From assembly GCA_902612965.1 (NCBI GenBank), contig CACMFN010000009.1, positions 1 to 64,000 of the forward strand: 64,000 nucleotides of DNA. The letters are read 5' to 3'. The notes beneath the pieces are model-generated. The model was not told where the DNA came from and did not search any database. It saw only the letters and a list, made by a program, of their open reading frames with translations. Below are positions 1 to 9,093 of the stretch, one piece after another. How positions within the stretch are numbered: the first letter of the stretch is position 1; the number at the start of each line of letters is the position of its first letter. The stretch comes from an uncultured SAR116 cluster alpha proteobacterium. Lineage in GTDB: Bacteria; Pseudomonadota; Alphaproteobacteria; Puniceispirillales; GCA-002684695. Made by a program: the position numbers and the translations under genes.

Positions 1-1
1 A

Positions 2-1477
2 CCTCTAGTTAGGCTTATAGATCCATGGAAAGGTTCTTTAAAAAGAGGCGAAAAATCGTTTTTATCACACCCAAAATTTATATCTAAAAGTTATTGGAAT
101 TCTTTTGAATGGCTGAGGGATCTTAAGGAATTACAAAGTGAAAAATCTGGTGTCAAATCAAGAGAGTTAATTAGAGAGTGGCATGAGAATAATAATGATT
201 GGGATGAAATAGTCTGGTCACCAGTAATGATCTCGAAAAGGCTTAGTAATATTCTTTTTTGTTATGGAAACTTTGCGGACTCAGCTGATCCAAACTTTCA
301 AGAAGAATTAATGAAAAATTTTGCAACTCAAGCAAGATGTTTAGAACTTGATTTTCAGGGAAAAATAAATCCTCGTGATATTCTGTATACACTTGTAGGC
401 AAGATGGCTAGTAGAGTTTGTCTTTCAAAGGAAAGTAGAGATGTAGATGAGGTAATATCTGAGGTTATAATTGAAATTAAAAAGGTAATTAATGAAGACG
501 GAATGCATTTCTCAAGAAAACCTCAACTTCAATTGGAAGTTTTAAGGATAATTATTGAAATTCAGTATCTTGGCAGATCTAAATCAGAGAAAACTAGAAA
601 AGAATATAATGAAATTGTCCAAAAAGTAGCATCATGTTCAAAAATGCTTCAACATCCTAATGGGTCAATAGTGAATATTAATGGGGGATGTAATTTAGAA
701 AAAGAATTTATTTCACAGATAATAGAAAAATCTGGATCTTCAATAAAATCGTTTTCTGGAATAACAAAAGATGGTTTTGCAAAACTTAGCCAAAAGTCTA
801 CATCAATGATAATAGATTTAGGAAGTCCAATTAAAACCGCAAAAAACTGGCATGCTGGAACATTTTCTTTTGAGTTGTGTCATGGTAAGAACCTGATAAT
901 AGTTAACTCTGGATTTCTTGATATTGATACTACTTGGAGTAATGCATTAAGAGGGACGTCAGCCCATTCAACTTTATCAATTGATGGAAAAAACTCATCC
1001 AGTCTTGATGAAGGGAAAAATCCTAAAAGAATTGCTAAGGTAATTCAAAAATCTTATGAAAAGACAAATGAGGGTTTGAAAGTGTCTGCCACACATAACG
1101 GTTATTATTTAGGATATGGCATATACCACACAAGAGAATTACTTATTTCAAAAGATGGAGACAAAATATCTGGCAATGATGAGCTTAAATATCAAGGAGC
1201 ACCCGGAAATATTCCTCTCTTAGCAGATATAAGATTCCATCTATGCCCTGACTTAAAAGCCGCCCAAGTTTTATCAGGTGATATATTATTAAGGTTGAAG
1301 AATAAAACAGGGTGGATTTTTAAAGTGAAAAATTTGATACCAGAATTAAAAGAGTCAATTTTTATAAAAGATGGAGACATAATGAAAACAGAGCAAATTG
1401 TTTTTAGTCTACCTCTCAGTGATCTAAGGAGCAGAGGTTCTAAAACGCTTCAATGGGAACTATATAAGAGTTTATAA
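2..1477 (+). CDS. Heparinase II/III-like protein, 5' end outside the window
   Basis: The ORF track starts this gene at 227, but the same frame is open back to base 2, giving protein-like sequence (it begins PLVRLIDPWKGS). The true start therefore lies to the left of the window and 227 is an internal methionine. The C-terminal half resembles the heparinase II/III-like beta domain found in polysaccharide lyases (HAGTFSFELCHGKNLI, then GTSAHSTLSIDG). In alphaproteobacteria a protein of this type commonly sits just before purH, as here, where the gap is only 4 bases, so co-transcription with purH is likely. The substrate is unknown. A role in glycan or envelope sugar metabolism is inference only. 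The family call is fairly firm; the function is not. Confidence 0.75.
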   Translation, partial: PLVRLIDPWKGSLKRGEKSFLSHPKFISKSYWNSFEWLRDLKELQSEKSGVKSRELIREWHENNNDWDEIVWSPVMISKRLSNILFCYGNFADSADPNFQEELMKNFATQARCLELDFQGKINPRDILYTLVGKMASRVCLSKESRDVDEVISEVIIEIKKVINEDGMHFSRKPQLQLEVLRIIIEIQYLGRSKSEKTRKEYNEIVQKVASCSKMLQHPNGSIVNINGGCNLEKEFISQIIEKSGSSIKSFSGITKDGFAKLSQKSTSMIIDLGSPIKTAKNWHAGTFSFELCHGKNLIIVNSGFLDIDTTWSNALRGTSAHSTLSIDGKNSSSLDEGKNPKRIAKVIQKSYEKTNEGLKVSATHNGYYLGYGIYHTRELLISKDGDKISGNDELKYQGAPGNIPLLADIRFHLCPDLKAAQVLSGDILLRLKNKTGWIFKVKNLIPELKESIFIKDGDIMKTEQIVFSLPLSDLRSRGSKTLQWELYKSL

Positions 1478-1481
1478 AATA

Positions 1482-3053
1482 ATGATTAAAAAAAAGATTT
1501 TTCCAAAGACAGCAATAATTTCCCAGTCAAACAAAAATGGACTTAAGGAATTTGCAAATCAAATTCACAATTTAGGAATTGATATATTTTCTACAGGTGG
1601 AACCGCAAGTTTTTTAAAAAAAAATAATATTAAAGTTAAATCTATTTCGGAAATTACTAATTTTCCTGAAATTCTTGATGGCAGAGTAAAGACACTTCAT
1701 CCAAAAATACACGCGGGAATTTTAGCTAATCATGATAATAGCTCTCACAATGACACCTTAAATAAATTCAGCATAAATCAAATTGATCTAATAGTTGTCA
1801 ATTTGTATCCTTTTCTTGAAGTAAAAAATGATACAAAAAATGAAGACAAAATTATTGAGAATATTGATATTGGTGGCCCTACATTAATAAGAGCTGCAGC
1901 AAAAAATTTTAAACATAAAATAGTGATTGTTGACGATAATGATTATACAGATGTTTTAGAAGAAATATCAAAATCTGGAGGCGTATCTTTTGAAACAAGA
2001 AAAAATCTCGCTTACAAAGCTTTTTCATATGTAGCCAATTATGACAGTCAAATATCTTCGTGGCTTTTAGAAAAAAATAGCGCTAAACAATTTCCTAAAT
2101 ATTTTCCTATACCATTAAAGATTAAAAACGATTTAAAGTATGGTGAAAACCCGCATCAAAAAGGAGCTGTCTATACTTTAGAAGGTTATAAAAAAGGGCC
2201 CTTAAATGCAAGGATCATTCAAGGAGGAGCTCTTTCTTATAATAATTTCTTGGATGCAGATAGTGCTTTCAATCTTGTAAACGAGTTCACTAACCCTGCT
2301 GTTTCAATTATTAAACACTCAAACCCCTGTGGTGTTTCAGAAGGAGATAATCTAGTTAACGCTTTAATTAATGCTTTTAATTGTGATCCTATTTCAGCCT
2401 TTGGTGGCATAGTATCGTTTAATAGAAAAATAACATCAAAAGTAGCAAAAGAGTTAATAAAGAATTTTTTAGAAGTTGTAATTGCTCCTGAAATTACTAC
2501 CAAAGCAATTGAAATTTTCAAGAATAAACCAAACCTTAAAATTTTAGAAACTGGTTATCAAAAAAGAAAAGAAGATAATGAAAAAAACTTATCAATTAAA
2601 TCAATAAACGGTGGATTTTTAATTCAAGAAAGAGATGAAATTAATATCTCAAAACATGAACTTCCCATTGTCACTAAGAAAACTCTTACAAAAAATTTAA
2701 TTGATGATATGATATTTGCTTCAAAAGTTGCAAAGTACGTAAAATCCAACGCAATTGTGTTTGCAAAAAACAAAACATCAATAGGAATTGGAGCTGGTCA
2801 GATGAGTAGAATTGACGCTGCAAAGCTTGCCTCAAAAAAAGCAATTGAAATAGGAAACTATGATCTAAAAAATTCTGTTGTTGCAAGTGATGCTTTCTTG
2901 CCATTTCCAGATACTTTAGAACATATTCACAAATCAGGAGCAATTGCTATTATTCAACCAGGTGGATCTAAAAAAGATTCTGAAATTATAGAATTAGCAA
3001 ATAAACTAAATATCTCAATGATATTTTCCTCAGTTAGAAATTTTAACCATTAA
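1482..3053 (+). CDS. purH: Bifunctional AICAR formyltransferase / IMP cyclohydrolase
   Basis: This enzyme catalyses the last two steps of purine synthesis, formylating AICAR and then cyclising FAICAR to IMP in the cytoplasm. The 523 residues match the usual family length. The N-terminal cyclohydrolase (MGS-like) domain shows STGGTA near residue 37 and DGRVKTLHPKIHAG at 66-79. The transformylase domain has LKYGENPHQ and the KHSNPCGV motif near residue 278. The C-terminus carries the expected DAFLPFPDTLE and GGSKKDSE motifs. It follows the heparinase-like gene by 4 bases. Its 3' end overlaps the convergent mutY gene by 11 bases. The final VRNFNH replaces the more usual VRHFRH, which is a minor difference. 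Confidence 0.97.
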   Translation: MIKKKIFPKTAIISQSNKNGLKEFANQIHNLGIDIFSTGGTASFLKKNNIKVKSISEITNFPEILDGRVKTLHPKIHAGILANHDNSSHNDTLNKFSINQIDLIVVNLYPFLEVKNDTKNEDKIIENIDIGGPTLIRAAAKNFKHKIVIVDDNDYTDVLEEISKSGGVSFETRKNLAYKAFSYVANYDSQISSWLLEKNSAKQFPKYFPIPLKIKNDLKYGENPHQKGAVYTLEGYKKGPLNARIIQGGALSYNNFLDADSAFNLVNEFTNPAVSIIKHSNPCGVSEGDNLVNALINAFNCDPISAFGGIVSFNRKITSKVAKELIKNFLEVVIAPEITTKAIEIFKNKPNLKILETGYQKRKEDNEKNLSIKSINGGFLIQERDEINISKHELPIVTKKTLTKNLIDDMIFASKVAKYVKSNAIVFAKNKTSIGIGAGQMSRIDAAKLASKKAIEIGNYDLKNSVVASDAFLPFPDTLEHIHKSGAIAIIQPGGSKKDSEIIELANKLNISMIFSSVRNFNH

Positions 3054-4098
3054 GATATGATTTATAAATTTTCATCATTAATGATGAAAAAGATAAATTT
3101 TCAATGCTTTCAATAGGTATCCATCTAAAATCATCAGGGATATTTATATTTAAATTTTTGGCAATACTTTCATCAATTATATAAATCTCCATATTCAAAG
3201 TAAAATGGGTAAATTCGTGCTTTATATTTGATATTTTCTTATTTGTATTTAATGATTTTAAAAAATTTAATCTTTCATCATTTTGATTGTCCCATCCAAA
3301 AGTTGGGAAAGAATCTAATCCTGCTAATAGTCCTTTGGTTTTCCTCTTATAAATAAGAACACAATCATTATTTTTAATAACAAATGCAGAACCATTTCTG
3401 ATAGGTTTTGTATTCTTTTTTATTCTTTTAGGTATCAAAAGTTCAACATTATTTTTTCGTGCATCACATTCTAGTATTAGTGGACAACTTTCACATAAGG
3501 GTTTCGAAGGTTTGCATATTTGAGAGCCAAGGTCCATTAGAGCTTGGACAAAATCACCAACCCTAATATCTGGAGTAACAAGATTTGTAAATCTCCAAAT
3601 TTCATTATAATTACTCTTTATTGGCTTCTTTAATAAAAATAACCTACTAATTACTCTTTTAATATTACCGTCAATTACAACTGATCTATTGTTAAATGCT
3701 ATCGCTGAAATAGCAGCAGCTGTATAAGCACCAATTCCTGGGAGTTTCAAAAGTTCTTTTTCAGATTCTGGAAAATTATTATTGAACCTAGAATTAATTA
3801 TAATAGAACACTCAAATAAATTACGAGCTCTGGAATAGTAACCTAGCCCAGACCAAGCTCTTTGAATTTCTGAAAGGCTTGCTTGACTAAGCTCTTTATT
3901 TGTTGGCCATTTTTTTATAAATGCATTGAAATAAGGGATAACAGCTGAAACGGTTGTTTGTTGGAGCATAATCTCAGAAATCCAAACTTTGTAAGGATCT
4001 TGTTTATCTTTGCCAAACTTTCTCCATGGAAGATCTCTGGCCTCTCGATCATACCAACTCAAAAGACTCCTAGATATCTTATTAACTTTTTTTGGCAT
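3043..4098 (-). CDS. mutY: A/G-specific adenine DNA glycosylase MutY
   Basis: MutY removes adenine mispaired with 8-oxoguanine, protecting against oxidative G-to-T mutation. The 351-residue protein has the catalytic region SEIMLQQTTV near residue 41. The helix-hairpin-helix is LPGIGAYTAAAI, followed by the VIDGNIKRV aspartate. A [4Fe-4S] ligand set C-X6-C-X2-C-X5-C lies at about C195 to C211 (CKPSKPLCESC...C). A C-terminal NUDIX-like domain, used to read 8-oxoG, follows from about residue 230. The gene is divergent from dciA, with a 65-base shared upstream region, and its 3' end overlaps purH by 11 bases. The arrangement mutY / DUF721 / dsbA-like / smc is familiar in alphaproteobacteria. Confidence 0.95.
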   Translation of the reverse strand: MPKKVNKISRSLLSWYDREARDLPWRKFGKDKQDPYKVWISEIMLQQTTVSAVIPYFNAFIKKWPTNKELSQASLSEIQRAWSGLGYYSRARNLFECSIIINSRFNNNFPESEKELLKLPGIGAYTAAAISAIAFNNRSVVIDGNIKRVISRLFLLKKPIKSNYNEIWRFTNLVTPDIRVGDFVQALMDLGSQICKPSKPLCESCPLILECDARKNNVELLIPKRIKKNTKPIRNGSAFVIKNNDCVLIYKRKTKGLLAGLDSFPTFGWDNQNDERLNFLKSLNTNKKISNIKHEFTHFTLNMEIYIIDESIAKNLNINIPDDFRWIPIESIENLSFSSLMMKIYKSYLNG

Positions 4099-4163
4099 TA
4101 TATATTTTTTTTTAGTTTCTAATAATTTATACTATTTATGATAGTATTAATAAATTTCAAAAT

Positions 4164-4610
4164 ATGAAGCACCAATCAAAACTTGGGGATATTAAAATCC
4201 CATATTTGAATGATTTTTTAAAAAAAAGAGGTTTTGTTCAAAATAAAATTATTTCCTCATGGAATAGTTTAATTGGAGAGTTTAAAAGTTATGCAACACC
4301 AATAAGGATAAAATTCCCCAAAAATAAGTTTGATGAAGGAACATTAATTGTAAATGTAAAATCAGGTATTGGGCCTGAAATAGAAATGAAATCTAAAGAT
4401 ATAATTGATAAAATAAATTCAATGTTCGGTTATAAAGCAATCAATAAAATAAAAATTCAAAATGGTAACTTTGCAGATGACCATAAATTAAACAACAAAC
4501 CAATTAAAGAAACAAAAACTGATATAAGATACATTAAAAAGATTAAAGAAATAAAAAATGATAATTTGGCTAATGCTTTAATAAGTATTGGAAATTATAT
4601 AAATAAATGA
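4164..4610 (+). CDS. dciA: DUF721 protein, DciA-type helicase loader
   Basis: This 148-residue protein belongs to the DUF721 family. DciA is a member shown to load the replicative DnaB helicase in bacteria lacking a DnaC/DnaI-type loader. The N-terminal block W-x-S-L-I-G at about residues 33-38 (SSWNSLIGEFKSYATP) and the following strands (GTLIVNVKSGIGPEIEMKS) fit the conserved KH-like domain. The lysine-rich C-terminal tail is typically disordered in the family. It is divergent from mutY and is followed after 36 bases by a DsbA-like gene, a common alphaproteobacterial order. Assignment rests on the domain pattern and context. Family membership is likely; the helicase-loader function is inferred. 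Confidence 0.75.
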   Translation: MKHQSKLGDIKIPYLNDFLKKRGFVQNKIISSWNSLIGEFKSYATPIRIKFPKNKFDEGTLIVNVKSGIGPEIEMKSKDIIDKINSMFGYKAINKIKIQNGNFADDHKLNNKPIKETKTDIRYIKKIKEIKNDNLANALISIGNYINK

Positions 4611-4646
4611 CATATAGAAGTTCAAACATTAGGAGCTATTAATTAG

Positions 4647-5276
4647 ATGGTAAATTATAAACTACAAAGAAGAAAATTTCTAAGTTTTGCATCACTGTTA
4701 CCTTTATTTATCTTTAACTCTGGCTTAAGAGCAAATGATATTTATAGTATGGAAAAAGTTTTAGAGCCCAGATACATGGGTGATGTGGATGCGCCAATAA
4801 AATTTACAGAATTTGTATCATTCACATGTAGTCATTGCGCAGATTTTCATATAAATAAACTACCTTCCATTAAAGAAAAATATATCGATAAGGGACTACT
4901 AAGATTAGAATTAAGAGACTTTCCTTTAGATGGTTTGGCATTAAGAGCTGCAGCTATGTCTAGACTTGTAGATCAAAATAAATATTACAAATTTGTTGAA
5001 ATGCTTTTCAATAAGCAAAAAAATTGGAGCCAAAGTAATGACCCTATCAAAGAGTTAAAAAAATTAGGTAGACTTACTGGATTAAAAAAAGAATTGCTCG
5101 ATGCCTCTATCGATGATTTAAAACTATTAGAAGGTATTTTTAAAAGTCGACAAGAAGCAGAAAAGAAATATAATATTCAATCAACTCCAAGCTTTGTAAT
5201 TAATGATAAATATTTTCTTTCAGGTAACTTGTCCTTAGAAAAATTTGAAAAAACGTTTAATAAAATTGATATATAA
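4647..5276 (+). CDS. DsbA-like periplasmic thiol:disulfide oxidoreductase with twin-arginine-like signal
   Basis: This 209-residue thioredoxin-fold protein has a CXXC active site C-S-H-C in SFTCSHCADFH. The cis-proline loop is STPSFVIN near residue 180. An N-terminal signal contains QRRKFLSFA, which resembles a twin-arginine motif, before a hydrophobic stretch ending near SGLRAND. It probably oxidises cysteines of exported proteins. DsbB, encoded at 48971 in this window, is a plausible reoxidation partner. The start at 4647 is supported by AGGAG 11 bases upstream. It lies between dciA and smc on the same strand, a frequent alphaproteobacterial arrangement. The exact substrate is unknown. Confidence 0.85.
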   Translation: MVNYKLQRRKFLSFASLLPLFIFNSGLRANDIYSMEKVLEPRYMGDVDAPIKFTEFVSFTCSHCADFHINKLPSIKEKYIDKGLLRLELRDFPLDGLALRAAAMSRLVDQNKYYKFVEMLFNKQKNWSQSNDPIKELKKLGRLTGLKKELLDASIDDLKLLEGIFKSRQEAEKKYNIQSTPSFVINDKYFLSGNLSLEKFEKTFNKIDI

Positions 5277-5299
5277 ATTCTTCATAAGAAAGATTAATT

Positions 5300-8200
5300 T
5301 TGAAATTTAAAAAATTAAAATTGAACGGTTTCAAATCATTCGTAGAGCCCATTGATTTAGAAATTCAGGATGGCCTTACAGGCATTGTGGGCCCAAATGG
5401 TTGCGGAAAATCTAATGTGGTGGAAGCAATAAAATGGGTTATGGGAGAATCAAGTGCCAAACAAATGCGCGGTGATGACATGGATGATGTCATATTTGGT
5501 GGTTCTTCAAATCGTCCAGCAAGAGATGCCTCAGAAGTATCTATCGTACTAGATAATACTGAAGTAAAAAGTCTAACACAATTTAATGAATATGACGAAT
5601 TAGAAATTAACAGAAGGATAGAGAGAGGCAAAGGATCTTCATGGACAATTAATTCTAATTCTGTTCGAGCAAAAGATGTTAATTTATTATTTGCTGACAA
5701 TTCTTCTGGTGCGAGAAGCTCAGGCATAGTCTCACAGGGTCAAGTTGCAAATCTTATAAATGCAAAGCCTGACGCCAGAAGAATACTTTTGGAGGAAGCA
5801 GCAAATATAACAGGTCTTCATCAAAGGAGACATGAAGCTGAGTTAAGATTAAATGCAGCAGAAACTAATTTAGAGAGACTAGGTGATATTGTAATTACCA
5901 TGGAAGAACAGAAAAAATCACTCAGTAAGCAGGCAAGGCAAGCATCTCGATATAAGTCTATTGGTGACAGGCTAAGAAAAGCAGAATCAATTTTATTATT
6001 AAAAAAATATTTAGAAAAAGAAGAAAGCTTGAAAAGTTTTGATGAACTTTTTAATGACACTAGCAGTAATTACAATGAACTAACAAAAAAGTTGCATTCA
6101 GCAGAAGAAAATAGAATTAAATCTAACTCAAATTTACCTGCATTAAGAAAAAAAGAGACTGAGAGTTTTGCTAAATTACAGAATTTAAAAATTAACTTAT
6201 CGTCTATTGATAATGAATTAATTCAAATATCAGATAATCAAAATAAAGCTAAAACAAGTCTAAATAATATAGGTGAAAACATTAAAAGAGAAAATTCTTT
6301 AAGCAAGGAAGCAGAACAAGTTTTGAATAAACTCGATGAAGAAAGCAAAACTCTATCTCTCGAGCTTAACTCTCAGGAAACAAATTATAAGAAAAATTCT
6401 GAAAACTTAAATTCAATTAGAGATGAGTTAGAAAAAATAGAAAATCAACAAGCTGAAATCAATTCAGTTATTAATACTAACAAGTATAAATTTGAGAGTT
6501 TAAGTAATGAAAAAATAACGCTCAGTAAAAATGCAGAAGAACTTAGTAAAGAGATCACTAAATATAATATTGAGACAAATGATCAAAAAATAAATCAATT
6601 AAAAAAAGAAATATCTTTAAATAAAAAAAATATTATTTCATGTCAAAAAAATATTGATATAAACAAAATATCTATTTCAAAAGCTTCTGCAGATCAAAAT
6701 AAATATAAAGAAATATTTGAAATTTCATTAAATTATTTTCGAGATATCGAAGCTGAATATAACGCATTAACAAAACTCTTAAATATTAACAAGACTGAAA
6801 AAAACTCAAAGCTTTCTGAAAAAATTAAAGTTAAAGACGGTTTTGAAAACTCAGTAAGTCATGTACTAGGCGAAAGCCTAGAAGGTGGTTTAGTAGAGGG
6901 CAATAAACCATACTGGGTCAAACTTCAAAAAAAGAGTAATTTATTACCACCAGAAAAAACAGAACCCTTAGAGAACTTTATAAAAAAATCATCCTTTGCT
7001 AAGCTTTCTCTTTCAAGTGTTGGAATTGCAAAAACAGAAGAAGATGCAAAAGAAATGCAATCTCAGCTATTACCAGGCCAGGCAATAACTACCAGCAAAG
7101 GCGGTTTATGGCGTTGGGATGGTTTCATTATACCTGTTGGATCCAATTCTTCAGTCTCAGAGTTTTTAAGGCAAAATAATAGGCTAAGAACACTTAAAAA
7201 AGAGATAAATAATTATAGTGAAAAATTAAATTCAGACGAGGATAACTATAAATCCTATTCCAAAAAATATGAAGATCTCAAAATTTTGGCTGATGAAGAA
7301 AGTTCTAAACTTTTTGATTTAAAGCAAAATAAAGCTAGTCTGGAATTTAAGTTAAACGAAACAGTTCTTGAGCATAAGAATAATATTGAAAAACGAGAGT
7401 TAAAAACTTTTGAAATTAAGAAGATAGAAAAAAGAATTTTTGAAATTGACAGTGAAATAAAAAAATTTTCAAAAGATAAAAATTTAGAGCAAAAGCTAAA
7501 AAGTATTAGCAAAGTTTATAATAAACTTAGAGAAGAACTCTCAGATAAAATTAGTAATCAAGCAAAACTTGAACAAAATAAAGTTTTTAAGATATCTAGA
7601 ATCAAAGACATAAAACAAGAAATAATTGGATGGGAAAAAAGAATTAAAGACAGTAATAATCAATTTGTTGAACTTAAAGCAAAAGAAAATGAAATTAAAA
7701 ATTATTTAAACGAACTTTCAAACAAGCCAAGCAAATTGGAAAAAGAGAAAAACAACCTATTATCAGAGATTGACCTACAGGAAGTTGAATGTAAAAAAAT
7801 TAGTGACGAACTAATAGTTTCTGAAAGAAAATTTAATGAAATAGACTCAGAATGTAAAAATATCGAGATAGAATTAAGAACTGCTAATGAAAAAAGGATT
7901 AAAGCCGAGAGTGAAAAAAATATTATTGAAAGTGAATTAGATTTAATTAATCAGCAAATATTATCTAAATTCAATTGCGCACCTTACGATTTGAAAGAAT
8001 ATAAAGACATTAAAGTTGAGGATACTAAACTAACCCATGAAGAGTTAGAAAATAGACAGAATAGGCTAATCCGAGAACGTGATGAAATGGGTCCAGTTAA
8101 TCTGAGGGCTGAAATTGAAATGAAAGAATTAGAGCAACAAATTTCAAATATATTGCTAGAATCTGAAGATCTTCAGAGTGCTATTGATAAACTTAGATTA

Positions 8201-8713
8201 AGTATAAAGACATTAAATAGAGAAGGTAAAGAAAGGATTTTAGTTTCATTTGAGAAAGTTCAGTTGCAATTTCAAAAAATATTTAAGCAATTATTTTCTG
8301 GTGGGGAAGCAAAGCTGGAATTTACCGATCCTAGTGACCCTCTTAACTCAGGTCTTGAAATAATGGCAAAGCCACCTGGAAAGAAATTACAAACACTCTC
8401 TTTGCTATCGGGTGGTGAGAAAGCTCTAACTGCAATTTCACTTCTATTTGCAGTATTTCTAACAAATCCATCTCCATTATGTGTTCTTGATGAAGTAGAC
8501 GCGCCTTTAGATGATACCAATGTTGCTCGTTTCTGTGATTTATTAGATGAAATTAAAGATGCAACGAATACAAGATTTATGATCATTACGCACCACAGAT
8601 TAACGATGGCAAGAATGGACAGACTATATGGTGTAACAATGTCAGAAAATGGAGTTAGTCAACTGGTTTCAGTTAATTTAGAAAAAGCAATAAAACTCAA
8701 AGAGACAGCTTAA
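5300..8713 (+). CDS. smc: Chromosome segregation protein SMC
   Basis: SMC is the ATPase core of bacterial condensin, which organises and helps segregate the chromosome. The 1137 residues show the full architecture. A Walker A GPNGCGKSN lies at residues 31-39 and is followed by a first long coiled coil. The hinge lies at about residues 510-640 (SHVLGESLEGG, LLPGQAITT). A second coiled coil follows, then the signature LLSGGEKALTA near residue 1036 and the Walker B CVLDEVDAPLDD near 1060. The start is TTG; the N-terminal MKFKKLKLNGFKSF aligns with the family, so this start looks right. The gene follows the DsbA-like gene by 23 bases. ScpA and ScpB are not in the window. Confidence 0.97.
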   Translation: MKFKKLKLNGFKSFVEPIDLEIQDGLTGIVGPNGCGKSNVVEAIKWVMGESSAKQMRGDDMDDVIFGGSSNRPARDASEVSIVLDNTEVKSLTQFNEYDELEINRRIERGKGSSWTINSNSVRAKDVNLLFADNSSGARSSGIVSQGQVANLINAKPDARRILLEEAANITGLHQRRHEAELRLNAAETNLERLGDIVITMEEQKKSLSKQARQASRYKSIGDRLRKAESILLLKKYLEKEESLKSFDELFNDTSSNYNELTKKLHSAEENRIKSNSNLPALRKKETESFAKLQNLKINLSSIDNELIQISDNQNKAKTSLNNIGENIKRENSLSKEAEQVLNKLDEESKTLSLELNSQETNYKKNSENLNSIRDELEKIENQQAEINSVINTNKYKFESLSNEKITLSKNAEELSKEITKYNIETNDQKINQLKKEISLNKKNIISCQKNIDINKISISKASADQNKYKEIFEISLNYFRDIEAEYNALTKLLNINKTEKNSKLSEKIKVKDGFENSVSHVLGESLEGGLVEGNKPYWVKLQKKSNLLPPEKTEPLENFIKKSSFAKLSLSSVGIAKTEEDAKEMQSQLLPGQAITTSKGGLWRWDGFIIPVGSNSSVSEFLRQNNRLRTLKKEINNYSEKLNSDEDNYKSYSKKYEDLKILADEESSKLFDLKQNKASLEFKLNETVLEHKNNIEKRELKTFEIKKIEKRIFEIDSEIKKFSKDKNLEQKLKSISKVYNKLREELSDKISNQAKLEQNKVFKISRIKDIKQEIIGWEKRIKDSNNQFVELKAKENEIKNYLNELSNKPSKLEKEKNNLLSEIDLQEVECKKISDELIVSERKFNEIDSECKNIEIELRTANEKRIKAESEKNIIESELDLINQQILSKFNCAPYDLKEYKDIKVEDTKLTHEELENRQNRLIRERDEMGPVNLRAEIEMKELEQQISNILLESEDLQSAIDKLRLSIKTLNREGKERILVSFEKVQLQFQKIFKQLFSGGEAKLEFTDPSDPLNSGLEIMAKPPGKKLQTLSLLSGGEKALTAISLLFAVFLTNPSPLCVLDEVDAPLDDTNVARFCDLLDEIKDATNTRFMIITHHRLTMARMDRLYGVTMSENGVSQLVSVNLEKAIKLKETA

Positions 8714-8731
8714 AAAAATAACTTAATCATC

Positions 8732-8760
8732 TTGACATTATTAGTGACGAGATTTAGTTT
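8732..8760 (+). promoter_or_regulatory. Candidate sigma70-type promoter for the F0 ATP synthase operon
   Basis: A perfect -35 hexamer TTGACA at 8732-8737 is followed after 17 bases by TAGTTT, a weak -10. It lies in the 83-base gap between smc and atpI, where an operon promoter is expected. The -10 match is poor, so this is tentative. Confidence 0.4.
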
Positions 8761-8796
8761 GCGAACATTATTTATAAATAATTTTAAACTTATATA

Positions 8797-9093
8797 TTGC
8801 AGGAAAAAAATAAAAACTTATTAGATAATTTAGATACTAAAATTAAAAGTGTAGAAAAGAATTTAACTAATAATTTAAATGAAAACACTAACACAAAATA
8901 TAAAGAATATAGTAATGGAATAAAAATTTTATTTGAATTATTACTAGGGTTTTTAATTGGTGGATTTTTAGGTTATTATATAGATATAATGTTTGCTACA
9001 ATGCCGGTATTTCTAATAATTGGTATATTTTTAGGTGGGATTAGCGGTATATATACAATTTGGAAAAAAAATATTCATGATAAAATTAAATAA
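8797..9093 (+). CDS. atpI: ATP synthase protein I (AtpI)
   Basis: This is a small membrane protein of 98 residues with a charged N-terminal half and two hydrophobic segments, at about 46-66 and 70-88. The glycine-rich first segment (LLLGFLIGGFLGYYIDIMF) is typical of the AtpI/AtpZ family, which assists c-ring assembly or acts as an ion channel near the F0 complex. It starts with TTG and has no convincing ribosome binding site, so the start is uncertain. Its 3' end overlaps the chosen atpB start by 17 bases. Position as first gene of atpI-atpB-atpE-atpF'-atpF, separate from F1 genes, is the alphaproteobacterial layout. Confidence 0.85.
   Translation: MQEKNKNLLDNLDTKIKSVEKNLTNNLNENTNTKYKEYSNGIKILFELLLGFLIGGFLGYYIDIMFATMPVFLIIGIFLGGISGIYTIWKKNIHDKIK

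Noticed and set aside
5365-5727. 120-aa minus-strand ORF inside smc
   Set aside because: Shadow of the smc ATPase region; composition follows the antisense of the Walker A segment. Other track lines opposite ctaC, atpE-F, edd and similar genes were left out for the same reason.
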